A stretch of 64,000 nt of DNA from Bradyrhizobium tropiciagri (GCF_001189845.1 NZ_LFLZ01000024.1:1-64000); one strand, 5' to 3'. Counted from the stretch's first letter, positions 12,039-21,502 are shown. Made by a program: numbers and translations. Notes: generated from the sequence alone by a model not told the origin.

Positions 12039-13262
12039 CTAACGGGTGTGCTGCCCAGCCCGACGAACGCCGGCACTCCATGCATATGGAAGGGCCTCGC
12101 CATTCAATTCATGTGCGCCGATTGCACGAAGCTTGAAGATCGCGGGATTGTGGGAAGCGATGGTGCGCGCGTTGCGCCAGTGCCGATCGATCGCGAGCTT
12201 CTCGGAGCTGAGAGAGGCCCCGCCAACCTCGAAAAGCGCGGTCACGGCGTCGAGAACCAGCTTGATGACGACCACCTGGGCCTCGGCTGCCGCGAGCTCG
12301 GAGGCATCGAGCTGCTGAGGGTCTTGGTGGCGACCGTCAAGGGTCCGCGCGAGCTCGTCGACCGCCGCGAGGACCGTCGCTCGCGCAGCGAATGCCGCGC
12401 TGAACAGCTGCCCGATGACCTGCTGCACAAGGGGATCATTCCGCGGCAGGTCGGCGACAGCGTGGGAAAAGGTGCGGGTTCGCGCCTTGATCCATTCGGT
12501 CGTATCGATGGCGGCGCGTTTTGCGATTCCTGCGAGGGTCGCGAGCAGGATCAACTGAACGTGGGCGGTTCCGAAGACGCGGCCTTCCGTTCCATAGCCC
12601 GGACCGACAATGCGGTCCGGACCGACCGTTACATCCTTGAACTCGGCCGTGCCGCTCGCGGTTAGCCTCTGGCCGAAGCCGTCCCAGTCGTCCTGAACGT
12701 CGACGCCGGGCTGGTTGGCGTCGACAAGAACCGTGACCCGTTTGCCGTCCTGGTCTGCCGCCACGATCAGATGATCGGCATAGAGGGTGCCAGTCGTATA
12801 GTATTTTGTGCCATTGAGCCGGAGCGCGGCTCCCTCCGACGTCACGGCGGTTTGATAGCGATCGACCGCGCCAATGCCAGGTTCAGTCACCGCGACGCCG
12901 AACAGTGCGCCGTTTGCGATTGTCGTGAGCCACCGCGCTTTGACGGTCTGATCCGTGTTGAGCCGCAAGTCCTCGACCAGGTTGAAGTGAGCTCTCAACG
13001 CCTGAGGCAGGTTGGAATCGGCGGCTGCAAGCCCGATCAGCAGGTCGAAGGTCTGACGAAGAGTTGCGCCAAGTCCCCCGAACTCAACTGGTACGCGCAA
13101 GGCCCCGAAGCCTGCCTCCTTCAACAGTCTGATCTCGTCGAATGGCAGTGTGCGGTTTCGTTCGCGCGCCACCGCCCCCGCCGCGATCTTCGCGAAGATC
13201 GGTGCAAACCGTGTTTCCAGCTCGTTGTCGCTCGTCGTGGGGTTTGCAACGTGAATGGTCAT
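12039..13262 (-). CDS. Acyl-CoA dehydrogenase-fold flavin monooxygenase (DszC/SfnB-like)
   Basis: A 407-aa protein of the acyl-CoA dehydrogenase superfamily. The N-terminal helical domain has LPFDEIRLLKEAGFGALRVP and GGLGATLRQTFDLL. The middle beta domain has LNGTKYYTTGTLYADHL and DDWDGFGQRLTASGTAEF. The C-terminal helical domain ends with IDRHWRNARTIASHNP. The last motif is characteristic of the DszC / SfnB branch, which acts on sulfur compounds with reduced flavin rather than on acyl-CoA. The ATG at 13262 opens MTIHVANP. A paralogue of equal length lies at 51587-52810. It heads a two-gene unit with the StyA-like monooxygenase. Exact substrate unknown. Confidence 0.78.
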   Translation of the reverse strand: MTIHVANPTTSDNELETRFAPIFAKIAAGAVARERNRTLPFDEIRLLKEAGFGALRVPVEFGGLGATLRQTFDLLIGLAAADSNLPQALRAHFNLVEDLRLNTDQTVKARWLTTIANGALFGVAVTEPGIGAVDRYQTAVTSEGAALRLNGTKYYTTGTLYADHLIVAADQDGKRVTVLVDANQPGVDVQDDWDGFGQRLTASGTAEFKDVTVGPDRIVGPGYGTEGRVFGTAHVQLILLATLAGIAKRAAIDTTEWIKARTRTFSHAVADLPRNDPLVQQVIGQLFSAAFAARATVLAAVDELARTLDGRHQDPQQLDASELAAAEAQVVVIKLVLDAVTALFEVGGASLSSEKLAIDRHWRNARTIASHNPAIFKLRAIGAHELNGEALPYAWSAGVRRAGQHTR

Positions 13263-13773
13263 CGTTCCGCTTCAGCTCGTTCTGACATCAATCTTGATGC
13301 CTTGAAGAATAGTCTGCTCCCGGCCGTGAGCCAGACTGTATTTGCGCTGGATCGAAGACGAACGTTCGGAGCAGTGCGTCGTACGAAGAAAATTCTGCCG
13401 TACACCATGATGTCTGAATCTGTCGCGGCGCTATTCGCTCTTCGTCGAAGATCGGCCGAGATGAACGCGACGATGGTCAATTCGAGAGAAGTGTTCTCCG
13501 AAGCGAGGCGCGACGCGGCGGATCGTATCGAGATTCAAATGCGTCGGGGCGATTTATTGTCGTGGTCCGTATGAGTGCGCTGCTCAACGTTGCTCGACGA
13601 TCACGGATTGGAATTCGTCGAGAGAGATTTTCTCATCCCGCAAATGGCTGCGACGAAAGATGCGCATCGAAAAGTACCGATAAACGCGATGGACCATCGA
13701 TCGCTTGTTGTGGCGAGATACCGTCGAAGGAAGCGAGAGCATCGCAAATGAGCGATGCAACGGAGAGATGTGC
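13263..13773. other. Divergent regulatory region before the Liv operon
   Basis: About 510 bp between the divergent minus-strand pair and the Liv operon. ORFs seen here show no family resemblance. An 8-bp inverted repeat (ctcgacga / tcgtcgag, 13593-13600 and 13615-13622, 14-nt spacer) is a possible operator or hairpin. Promoters for both directions must lie here; I cannot place them. Confidence 0.45.
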
Positions 13774-15195
13774 ATGGCGCGACAGATTCGGTTCAACGCG
13801 TTCGACATGAATTGTGTCGGCCATCAATCTCCAGGTGTCTGGGCGCACCCGCGAGATCGCTCTTATAAGTACAAGGACCTCGACTATTGGCAGGACCTTG
13901 GGCAAACGCTGGAACGCGGGATTTTCGACGGCATCTTCATCGCTGATGTCATCGGCTATTATGATGTGTACAAGAATTCCCTGTTCCATGCACTCGAGCA
14001 GGCGGCGCAAATCCCGGTCAACGATCCCTTGCAGCTTGTGGCGCCGATCGCGCTCGCAACCGAGCATCTCGGCATCGGCATCACAGCATCGACCTCATTC
14101 GAGCATCCCTACAGCTTCGCCCGCAGGCTCTCCACCGCGGATCACCACAGCAAGGGCCGTGTCGGCTGGAACATCGTGACCTCGTATCTGGAGAGCGGGG
14201 CGAAGAATATTGGTCAGGGCGGATTGCGCCGCCACGACAATCGGTATGAGGTCGCGACCGAATATGTCGAGGTTCTTTACAAATTACTCGAGGGTAGCTG
14301 GGAGGAGGGGGCTGTCCTGCGCGATGCCGGGAAACGGATCTTCACCGACCCGTCGAAGGTTCATGAAATCGGGCACAAGGGAAAATACTTCGACGTGCCG
14401 GGCTATCATCTCTGCGAGCCGTCGCCGCAGCGGACGCCGCTGCTCTACCAGGCGGGTGCGTCGGGCCCGGGCAAGGCCTTCGCGGCTCAGCACGCGGAAT
14501 GCGTGTTTGTCGCCGCACCGATCAAGCCGGTTCTGAAATCCTATGTCGCCGAGGTGAGGCGGCAGGCGGCCGAAGCCGGCCGCGATCCGCGCAAGATCCT
14601 GACCTACAATCTGGTCACGGTGATTGTCGACGAAACCGACGCCAAGGCGGAGGCGAAGTTCAGGGAGTATCAGCAATACGCCTCCTACGACGGCGCGCTT
14701 GTGTTCATGTCGGGCTGGAGCGGCATCGATTTCGGGCAGTATGCGCCGACCGATCTGGTCAAGAAGGTCGAGACCAACGCGATCGTGTCCGTCGTCGATC
14801 ATCTTGCCAGCGGCAGCAAGTCCTGGACCATCGAGGAGCTGGCGCGCTGGGGCGGCATCGGCGGCCTCGGTCCGGTGTTCGTCGGCTCGCCGTCGACGAT
14901 TGCCGACATCCTGCAGGAGTGGGTCGAGGAGACCGACGTCGACGGCTTCAACCTCGCCTATGCGGTGACGCCGGAGACCTTCGAGGACGTGGTCAATCTG
15001 CTGGTGCCGGAGCTACAGAAGCGCGGCGTCTATCCGACGGGCTATCGTCCGGGGACGCTGCGCGAGAAGCTGTTCGGCGAGGGGCCATATCTGCCGTCGA
15101 GCCATCCTGCTGCGGCCTATCGTGATATCGAGGCGGTCAAGCGGAGCGCCGCCCAGGCGGCCGGCGTGGCCGGGCGACAGCCGGTCGAGGCCTGA
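13774..15195 (+). CDS. LLM-class FMNH2-dependent monooxygenase (NtaA/SnaA/DszA family)
   Basis: A 473-aa bacterial-luciferase-like monooxygenase. Diagnostic segments are FNAFDMNCVGHQSPGVWAHP at the start, FDGIFIADVIGYYDVYK, and GWNIVTSYLES (131-141), the hallmark of the nitrilotriacetate monooxygenase / DszA branch. VFVGSPSTIADILQEWVEE and NLLVPELQKRGVYPTGYRP close the protein. These enzymes use FMNH2 and O2 to cleave C-N or C-S bonds of small or aromatic substrates. I chose ATG 13774 (MARQIRF) because cggagag lies at a proper distance; ATG 13768 is possible. It is the first gene of a seven-gene run, with livG only 6 bp downstream, which ties it to the importer. Sulfur substrate is inferred. 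Confidence 0.82.
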   Translation: MARQIRFNAFDMNCVGHQSPGVWAHPRDRSYKYKDLDYWQDLGQTLERGIFDGIFIADVIGYYDVYKNSLFHALEQAAQIPVNDPLQLVAPIALATEHLGIGITASTSFEHPYSFARRLSTADHHSKGRVGWNIVTSYLESGAKNIGQGGLRRHDNRYEVATEYVEVLYKLLEGSWEEGAVLRDAGKRIFTDPSKVHEIGHKGKYFDVPGYHLCEPSPQRTPLLYQAGASGPGKAFAAQHAECVFVAAPIKPVLKSYVAEVRRQAAEAGRDPRKILTYNLVTVIVDETDAKAEAKFREYQQYASYDGALVFMSGWSGIDFGQYAPTDLVKKVETNAIVSVVDHLASGSKSWTIEELARWGGIGGLGPVFVGSPSTIADILQEWVEETDVDGFNLAYAVTPETFEDVVNLLVPELQKRGVYPTGYRPGTLREKLFGEGPYLPSSHPAAAYRDIEAVKRSAAQAAGVAGRQPVEA

Positions 15196-15201
15196 GGCGC
15201 A

Positions 15202-15972
15202 ATGTCCGGACCGATCCTGCAACTCCGCGACGTGTCCCTGTCCTTTCAGGGCATCAAGGCGCTCAACGCCCTGAGCTTCGAGGTCGCGCGTGGCGAGATC
15301 TGCGCGCTGATCGGTCCGAACGGAGCCGGCAAGAGCTCGCTGCTCAACATCATCAACGGGGTGTATCGGGCCGACAGCGGCAGCGTCACGTTCAATGGCG
15401 AGCGGTTCATCCGGATTCGCCCGGCGCATGCGGCGCATCTGGGCGTGGGCCGGACCTTCCAGCATAACGCGTTGTTTCGTCACTTAAGCGTTCTCGACAA
15501 TGTGCTGGCCGGACTGATCAGGCATTCCCGAACGACGCTCCTCGAGCACGCCTTTGGCCTTGGCCGGGATCGACGCGAGTCCCGCGAGTTCAAGCGTCGG
15601 GCGGACGAGATCATCGCGTTCCTGGACCTGACCAGGCATCGCGACACAGTGGTGGCGACGCTTCCCTATGGCGTTCAGAAACGGGTCGATCTCGCACGCG
15701 CATTGGTCGGCCGTCCGAGCCTGCTGTTACTGGACGAGCCGATGGCCGGAATGAACCAGGATGAGAAGCACGTGATGAGCCGCCTGATCCTAGAGACCAA
15801 TGCAAGCCTCGGCACCACCATCGTGCTGATCGAGCACGACATGAGTGTCGTGATGGGGCTCTCGCATCACGTGGTCGTGCTCGACTACGGCCGCAAGGTT
15901 GGGGACGGCTCTCCGGAAGAGGTGCGCAAGAATCCGGACGTGATCTCGGCCTATCTGGGCACGGCGCATTGA
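15202..15972 (+). CDS. livG: Branched-chain-type ABC transporter ATPase LivG
   Basis: A 256-aa ATPase. The P loop GPNGAGKS lies at 38-45, a degenerate signature (LPYGVQKRVDLARAL) at 154-168, Walker B LLLLDEPMAG at 174-183, and the H-loop IEHDMSVVM in the C-terminal third, with the usual VLDYGRKVGDGSPEEV ending. These are LivG features. It forms, with LivF, the ATPase pair of an importer of the branched-chain amino acid (HAAT) type. It is 6 bp after the monooxygenase and 7 bp before livH. The Liv family also moves amides, urea and aromatic acids, so the name does not fix the substrate. Confidence 0.9.
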   Translation: MSGPILQLRDVSLSFQGIKALNALSFEVARGEICALIGPNGAGKSSLLNIINGVYRADSGSVTFNGERFIRIRPAHAAHLGVGRTFQHNALFRHLSVLDNVLAGLIRHSRTTLLEHAFGLGRDRRESREFKRRADEIIAFLDLTRHRDTVVATLPYGVQKRVDLARALVGRPSLLLLDEPMAGMNQDEKHVMSRLILETNASLGTTIVLIEHDMSVVMGLSHHVVVLDYGRKVGDGSPEEVRKNPDVISAYLGTAH

Positions 15973-15979
15973 GGTCGAG

Positions 15980-16860
15980 ATGAGCTTCTTCATCGAAACG
16001 CTGGTCGGCGGTCTGCTCGCGGGCGTCATGTACTCGCTGGTTGCGATCGGCTTCGTGCTGGTATTCAAGGCCTCCGGCGTTTTCAACTTCGCGCAGGGGT
16101 CGATGGTATTGTGCGCGGCACTCACTTTCGTGTCGCTGCGCGACAAGGGAATTGACTTCTGGTTGGCGGCGCTGATCACGCTGGCGGTGATGGTTCTGAT
16201 CGCGATCGCGGTCGAGCGCGTCGTCTTGCGGCCGCTGGTCAATCGACCGCAGATCACCCTGTTCATGGCGACGCTCGGAGTGTCCTTCGTGATCGAGGGG
16301 CTCGCACAGATCGTGATGGGTGCGAGCGTGCACGAGCTCGATCTCGGCATCGTCGATACGCCGATCGAGATCGGCGGGGTTCAGGTCAGCCAGTTCGACC
16401 TCGTCGCAGCAGGCACCGCCGGGATTCTCGTGGTCGCGCTCTCGATCTTCTTCAACAAAACCCGCGTCGGGATCGCGCTGCGAGCGATCGCCGATGATCC
16501 GCAGGCTGCACTCTCGATCGGGATCCGGTTGCAAACCCTGTGGCAGATCGTTTGGGGTGTTGCCGGCTTCGTATCGCTGGTTGCGGGCCTGCTGTGGGGC
16601 GCACGCCAGGGCGTGCAATTCGCGCTGACTCTCGTGGTGCTGAAGGCGCTGCCGGTGCTCATCATCGGTGGGTTTACCTCGATCACGGGCGCGATCGTCG
16701 GCGGCCTGATCGTCGGTGCGGGCGACAGCCTGGCGGAAATCTACCTCGGAAGCCTGTTGGGAGGCAGCGTCTCGACCTGGTTTTCGTATGTGCTGGCGGT
16801 CGCTTCCTCCTGGTCCGGCCGGCCGGTCTGTTCGGCGAAGCGCCGATCGAAAGGATTTGA
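15980..16860 (+). pseudogene. livH: Branched-chain-type ABC permease LivH, frameshifted near its end
   Basis: The permease starts MSFFIETLVGGLLAGVMYSL and has the family's FNFAQGSMVL and HELDLGIVDTPIEI segments, with about eight membrane segments. The frame is normal to about position 16795 (STWFSYVLAV). It then runs on out of frame to 16996, over the start of livM, with a basic nonsense tail. Restoring one base at about 16801-16804 (gtcgc-ttc to gtcgccttc) gives FLLVRPAGLFGEAPIERI and a stop at 16858-16860, the usual LivH ending and a proper 3-bp gap to livM. I therefore think the gene is about 293 aa and intact in the organism, or freshly mutated. Confidence 0.85.
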
Positions 16861-16863
16861 CGC

Positions 16864-17931
16864 ATGTCGACGATCGGCACAGAAGCCATCGAAGGGTTCA
16901 ACCCGTCGCACGAGACCGCGCAGAGCGTGCGCGACCGGCTGCGCGCAGGCTCGGTTGTGGTGTTGCTCGCCGCACTCGCGGGCATTCCGCTTGTAGCGAA
17001 CGACTACTGGCTCAACGCCGTCCTGATCCCGTTCCTGATCATGTCGCTCACGGCACTGGGGCTGAACTTGCTGATGGGCTATGCGGGACAGGCCTCGCTC
17101 GGCAGTGGCGGGTTCATGTCGGTCGGCGCGTATGCGACCTACAATCTGCTGCTGCGCCTGCCGGAACTGCCGCTGCCGGTCAGCCTGCTGCTCGGGGGCA
17201 TCATTTCCGGGCTGGTGGGGGTCGTCGCGGGGCTGCCGAGCCTGCGGATCAAGGGCTTCTACCTCGTCGCATCGACGCTGGCGACCCAGTTCCTGCTGGA
17301 ATGGCTGTTCAATCAATATGGCTGGTTCTCGAACTACTCGACCTCGAGCTCGATCTCGGCGCCGCGGCTGGCGTTCCTCGGCCATGATCTCTCGAGCCCG
17401 GCCGGTCGTTATCTCCTGACCCTCGCCACCGTCGTGGTGGTGACGGCCGTTGCGGCACGGCTGGTTCGCAGCCAGACCGGCCGGACCTGGATGGCGATCC
17501 GCGACATGGACACCGCGGCTTCGGTGATCGGCATTCCCGTATCCGCCGGAAAGCTGAAGGCGTTCTTCGTGAGCTCGCTGGTGATCGGGATTGCGGGCGC
17601 GCTCTGGGCCTTTGCCTATCTTGGCACCGTCGATGCACGCAGCTTCAATCTGGACCGTTCGTTCCAGGTGATGTTCGCGATCATCATCGGTGGCATGGGC
17701 AGCGTCCGTGGCAATTTTCTCGGTGCTGCCTTCATGATCTTCGTGCCGATCCTGCTCGATCATCTCGGGGGCGGGGTGTTCGGCGGCGCGGTCGATCCCG
17801 GACAACTCGAAAACTTTCAGAAGGCGCTGTTCGGTGCGCTGATCGTCTGGTTCCTGATCAAGGAGCCGCGCGGTCTTGCAGCATTGCTGTCGCGAGCGTG
17901 GACGCGGCTCGCATCGCGGATCAACCGTTAG
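16864..17931 (+). CDS. livM: Branched-chain-type ABC permease LivM
   Basis: A 355-aa membrane protein with about 10 hydrophobic segments. Family marks are LGLNLLMGYAGQASLGSGGFMSVGAYATY, typical of LivM, followed by GLPSLRIKGFYLVASTLATQ and the cytoplasmic loop GRTWMAIRDMDTAASVIGI that docks to the ATPases. The C-terminus has GGMGSVRGNFLGAAFM. It pairs with LivH to form the pore. The spacing to livH is 3 bp after frameshift correction, and livK follows after 82 bp. Start ATG 16864. Membrane location is certain from composition. Confidence 0.9.
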   Translation: MSTIGTEAIEGFNPSHETAQSVRDRLRAGSVVVLLAALAGIPLVANDYWLNAVLIPFLIMSLTALGLNLLMGYAGQASLGSGGFMSVGAYATYNLLLRLPELPLPVSLLLGGIISGLVGVVAGLPSLRIKGFYLVASTLATQFLLEWLFNQYGWFSNYSTSSSISAPRLAFLGHDLSSPAGRYLLTLATVVVVTAVAARLVRSQTGRTWMAIRDMDTAASVIGIPVSAGKLKAFFVSSLVIGIAGALWAFAYLGTVDARSFNLDRSFQVMFAIIIGGMGSVRGNFLGAAFMIFVPILLDHLGGGVFGGAVDPGQLENFQKALFGALIVWFLIKEPRGLAALLSRAWTRLASRINR

Positions 17932-18013
17932 CACACGACAAACCCGTCGCATGTGGGCGTGAACCACCTGCGCGGTCGAACATGAATTCTAAGGTCAAAT
18001 GGAGGGTAAGCAG

Positions 18014-19363
18014 ATGTCTTTGTGGAAGCAGAAGCGGATCATGAGCAAGGCAGTCGGACTGGCGGCGCTCGCTTTGTCGGCCGCTGTCGGTACCAGTGCC
18101 TCGGCGGAGGAGGCAAAAACGCAATACTTCCCGCTCGCGACCTTCCGGGTCGGCGCCTATGCGTCGAGTGGCATCCCGGTCTGGGCCGGCGAGATCGACT
18201 ATTTCCGCTACATCAACGAGGTGGAAGGCGGCATCAACGGAATCAAGCTCGTCTGGGACGAGTGCGAGACCAATTGGGAAGTCGAGAAGGGCGTCGAATG
18301 CTATGAACGCGTGAAGGCTGGCAAGAACGGATCGCCGGTTCCGATCTTCTTGCCGCATGGTGATCCGATCTCGAAGGCGCTGACCGAGAAATCGGTGGCC
18401 GACAAGATTCCGCTGGTCACGATCGCGTATGGCCGGACGGAGGCTATCGACGGGCGCGTCTTCCCCTACAGCTTCCCCGTCGTCTTCAGCTTCTGGAGCG
18501 AAGCCTCGTCGGCGGTCAATTTCATCGCGGAGAAGGTCGGCGGCAAGGACAAGCTGAAGGGTCTCAAGATCGCGACCGTCTATCACGATTCACCTTACGG
18601 CAAGGAAACCCAGGTCCCGCTCGCCCATCTCGCGAAGACCTATGGCTTCGAGGACATCCAGATTCCGGTGCCGCATCCCGGCAATGAGCAGTCGGCGCAA
18701 TGGGCCAAGATCCGCCAGCTCAAGCCCGACTGGGTGTTCTTGCGCGGCTGGGGCGTGATGACGCCGGTCGCAATCAAGACCGCCGCCAAGGTGGGCTTCC
18801 CGGTCGATCATATCATCGGCGGCATCTGGTCGGGCTCCGAGGAGGACGTCCGGCCCGCCGGCGCGGTCGGCAAGGGTTATCTGGCGGTCACGCCATTCCC
18901 TGCGGGCGCCAATTTCGAGATCCATCAGAAGCTGAAGAAGTACATCCTCGACAAGGGCCTGAGCGATCTCAAGGATCCCAAGAGCTTCGGCTCGGTCTAC
19001 TACAATTCCGGCGTCGACGAGGCGATCGTCGCGGTCGAGGCGATCCGGACCGCGCAGGCACATTTCGGTGTGCGGCCGATCAATGGCGAGGAGGCGCAGT
19101 GGGGGCTCGAGCATCTCGACCTCTCCGAGAAGCGTCTCGCGGAAATCGGCGCCACAGGCCTGCAGCAGCCGCTTAAGCTTTCGGCCAAGGACCACGAGGG
19201 CGGCGGTGCCGGCAAGGTGCTGCAGTGGGACGGCGAGAAGTGGAACGTGGTGTCGAACGGCTGGGTGAAGTCCGATCGGGACCTGTTGCTGCCGCTGATC
19301 TACGAGCGTGCAGCCGCCTATGCCCGGGAAAAAGGCATCACGCCGCGCGACGCGACCAACTGA
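18014..19363 (+). CDS. Periplasmic substrate-binding protein of the Liv-type importer
   Basis: A 449-aa type I periplasmic binding protein. A Sec signal peptide (basic start, ALALSAAVGTSASAEE) ends near residue 32. The mature protein has the two-lobed Peripla_BP_6-like pattern: VWAGEIDYFRYINEVEGGIN, WDECETNWEVEKGVECYERV, HDSPYGKETQ and WVFLRGWGVM. The cysteine pair near residues 75-90 may form a disulfide. I chose ATG 18014 with ggagggtaag upstream instead of 17999. It is longer than LivJ/LivK (about 370 aa) and belongs to the long branch seen beside aromatic and amide importers. The ligand cannot be read from the sequence. Confidence 0.85.
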   Translation: MSLWKQKRIMSKAVGLAALALSAAVGTSASAEEAKTQYFPLATFRVGAYASSGIPVWAGEIDYFRYINEVEGGINGIKLVWDECETNWEVEKGVECYERVKAGKNGSPVPIFLPHGDPISKALTEKSVADKIPLVTIAYGRTEAIDGRVFPYSFPVVFSFWSEASSAVNFIAEKVGGKDKLKGLKIATVYHDSPYGKETQVPLAHLAKTYGFEDIQIPVPHPGNEQSAQWAKIRQLKPDWVFLRGWGVMTPVAIKTAAKVGFPVDHIIGGIWSGSEEDVRPAGAVGKGYLAVTPFPAGANFEIHQKLKKYILDKGLSDLKDPKSFGSVYYNSGVDEAIVAVEAIRTAQAHFGVRPINGEEAQWGLEHLDLSEKRLAEIGATGLQQPLKLSAKDHEGGGAGKVLQWDGEKWNVVSNGWVKSDRDLLLPLIYERAAAYAREKGITPRDATN

Positions 19364-19382
19364 CGTCGCCTGAGGGATCGCT

Positions 19383-20168
19383 ATGAGCACGTCTTCGTTT
19401 CTCGAGGTCGACAACATCGAGGTCCTCTACGGTCAGGCGATCCTGGCCCTGCGCGGCGTGTCGCTCAGGGTCGAGCAGAGATCGGTCGTTGCTCTTCTCG
19501 GCGCCAATGGCGCCGGGAAGACCACGACCTTGAAGGCAATCTCCAACTTGCTTGGGTCCGAACGCGGTCACTTGAGCCGTGGCGCGATCACGTGGCGCGG
19601 CGAGGTGACGAGCCGGCTTGACCCGGCCGATCTCGTTGCCCGGGGCGTGGTCCAGGTTCTTGAAGGCCGTCATGTCTTTCCCCAACTTACGGTCGAGGAG
19701 AATCTGCTCAGCGGCGGCTTCGTGCGTCGGCCGAGCCGTCGCGCGCTCGCCGACGATCTTGAGCGCGTCTACACTTGGTTTCCGCGGCTCAAGCAGCGCC
19801 GCAGCGCGCGTTGCGGCCTGACGTCGGGCGGCGAGCAGCAGATGGTCGCGATCGGGCGCGCGCTGATGACGCATCCGACTCTCGTGCTGCTTGACGAGCC
19901 TTCGATGGGGCTCGCACCGATCATCGTGGAGGAGATCTTCCACATCATCCGGGATCTCAACAGGAACGAGGGGGTCAGCTTTCTGCTGGCCGAGCAGAAC
20001 GCGCATCTCGTGCTTCAGTTTGCCGATCACGGATACATTCTCGAGAACGGCAGGGTCGCCGCGTCAGGCACGGCGGCCGAGCTGGCCGAACGTGACGACG
20101 TTGCAGAATTCTATCTTGGTGCCGCACCGGCTGGAACGGCGGTATCCCTTCAAACCCCGATCGTCTGA
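19383..20168 (+). CDS. livF: Branched-chain-type ABC transporter ATPase LivF
   Basis: A 261-aa ATPase with P loop GANGAGKT (40-47), signature LTSGGEQQMVAIGRAL, and Walker B LVLLDEPSMGLAP, the exact LivF wording, followed by LLAEQNAHLVLQFADHGYILENG. A short insertion (RGAITWRGEVTSRLD) follows the Q-loop region. It lies 19 bp after the binding protein and 16 bp before the SfnG-like monooxygenase, in the same operon. With LivG it powers the importer. Confidence 0.92.
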   Translation: MSTSSFLEVDNIEVLYGQAILALRGVSLRVEQRSVVALLGANGAGKTTTLKAISNLLGSERGHLSRGAITWRGEVTSRLDPADLVARGVVQVLEGRHVFPQLTVEENLLSGGFVRRPSRRALADDLERVYTWFPRLKQRRSARCGLTSGGEQQMVAIGRALMTHPTLVLLDEPSMGLAPIIVEEIFHIIRDLNRNEGVSFLLAEQNAHLVLQFADHGYILENGRVAASGTAAELAERDDVAEFYLGAAPAGTAVSLQTPIV

Positions 20169-20184
20169 ACAGGAGCGACGCCTC

Positions 20185-21270
20185 ATGGCCATTCGTTTCG
20201 GATATTGGATGCCGCTCGGCAGCGGCGGATTCGTCATCAGCAACGTGCCCCAGCGTACCGATTGGACGCTCGACTACAATGCTTCGCTCGCGCGGGAGGC
20301 CGAAGAGCTCGGTTTCGAATATGGCCTGGCGCCGGCACGCTTCATCGCGAGTCATGGCTGGGAGCTGCAGCAGGAAGCCATCACCTGTACGGCGGTGCTC
20401 TCGGCCCAGACCAAGCGGCTGAAACTCATCAGCGCGATCCACACCGGCTTCTGGCATCCCGCGATGATCGCGAAGGTGGGCGCTACGATCGATGTCTATT
20501 CGAAAGGGCGATTTGCCATCAACATCCTGACCGGCTGGTTCAAGGATGAGTTCCGCGCCTTCGGTGAGCCCTGGCTGGAACATGATGAGCGCTACCGTCG
20601 CTCGGAAGAGTTCATCCAGGTGCTCAAGGGGCTCTGGACACAGGACCGTTTCACCTTCAAGGGCGATTTCTACAGCATCAATGATGCCTGGTTGAAGCCG
20701 CGCCCGATCTCGCAGCCCTATCCGGAGATCTTCCAGGGCGGCAATTCCAAGGCCGCGCGGCGGATGGCTGCGAAATATTCGGATTGGTACTTCCTCAACG
20801 GCACGACGGTCGAGGGTGCCAAGCAGCAGATCGACGAGGTCCGCGCGCTCGCCAAGGCAGAGGGGCGCACCGTCAAGTTCGGGCTCAACGGCTTCATCAT
20901 CCAGCGGCCGACCGAGCGGGAAGCGCTCGAGCAGCTCGAGGCGATTGTCGCAGGCGCAGACCCCGAGATCGTGCAGGCCTTCGCCGAACAGGTGAAGCAG
21001 GCCGGCGCATCGACTGCGGACAAGATCGGGATGTGGGCGGATTCGAGCCACGCCAATCTGGTGCAGCCCAACGACGGCTTCAAGACTCGCTTATTTGGTC
21101 CTCCCGAGCTGATCGCCGAGCGCATCCGCGCTTACGAGGCCATCGGCGTCGACATGATCCTTTGCGCCTTCCTGAACTTTACCGACGAACTGCCGGCGTT
21201 CGGCCGCGAGGTGATTCCGCTCTTGAACTCGGCCAAAGCCAGCAGAGCCCATGAGCCTGAACCGGCTTGA
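20185..21270 (+). CDS. sfnG: SfnG-like FMNH2-dependent monooxygenase (dimethyl sulfone type)
   Basis: A 361-aa luciferase-like monooxygenase. FGYWMPLGSGGFVISNVPQR at the start, EELGFEYGLAPARFIA, and RFAINILTGWFKDEF resemble SfnG, which converts dimethyl sulfone to methanesulfinate, and more loosely SsuD. The length agrees with SfnG (about 360 aa). The real start is ATG 20185 (site aggagcgacg); the open frame extends far upstream into livF but is not coding there. It is the last gene of the Liv operon. A sulfone or sulfonate substrate is the best guess; symbol given by resemblance, not by comparison. Confidence 0.7.
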   Translation: MAIRFGYWMPLGSGGFVISNVPQRTDWTLDYNASLAREAEELGFEYGLAPARFIASHGWELQQEAITCTAVLSAQTKRLKLISAIHTGFWHPAMIAKVGATIDVYSKGRFAINILTGWFKDEFRAFGEPWLEHDERYRRSEEFIQVLKGLWTQDRFTFKGDFYSINDAWLKPRPISQPYPEIFQGGNSKAARRMAAKYSDWYFLNGTTVEGAKQQIDEVRALAKAEGRTVKFGLNGFIIQRPTEREALEQLEAIVAGADPEIVQAFAEQVKQAGASTADKIGMWADSSHANLVQPNDGFKTRLFGPPELIAERIRAYEAIGVDMILCAFLNFTDELPAFGREVIPLLNSAKASRAHEPEPA

Positions 21271-21502
21271 GGCGGCCGCAGCAGAATGTGGAAAAGGAAT
21301 GAGTTGCGACCGTATGCGAATTCAAAACAAAGCGCGCGCAAAGTGAACGATTAGCAGCGCGCGCGTCGCTATTTTCGCAGCTTGCTCGACACATTGGAAC
21401 TGACGACGCATCATCACCACGCATCGACGGACACCGCGCCGGTCGTTGTAACGGTTCTCGTTGATCAACTTTGAATCATCAGATTGGGACTGGAGCTTCG
21501 AA

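Noticed and set aside
16860..16996. C-terminal extension of LivH overlapping livM
   Set aside because: The basic tail after VLAV is out-of-frame. The normal LivH ending is present one frame over and stops at 16860.
15611..17967. Minus-strand ORFs of 335 and 408 codons opposite the livGHM genes
   Set aside because: His/Asp/Arg-rich antisense shadows; the plus-strand genes have clear transporter motifs and tight operon spacing.
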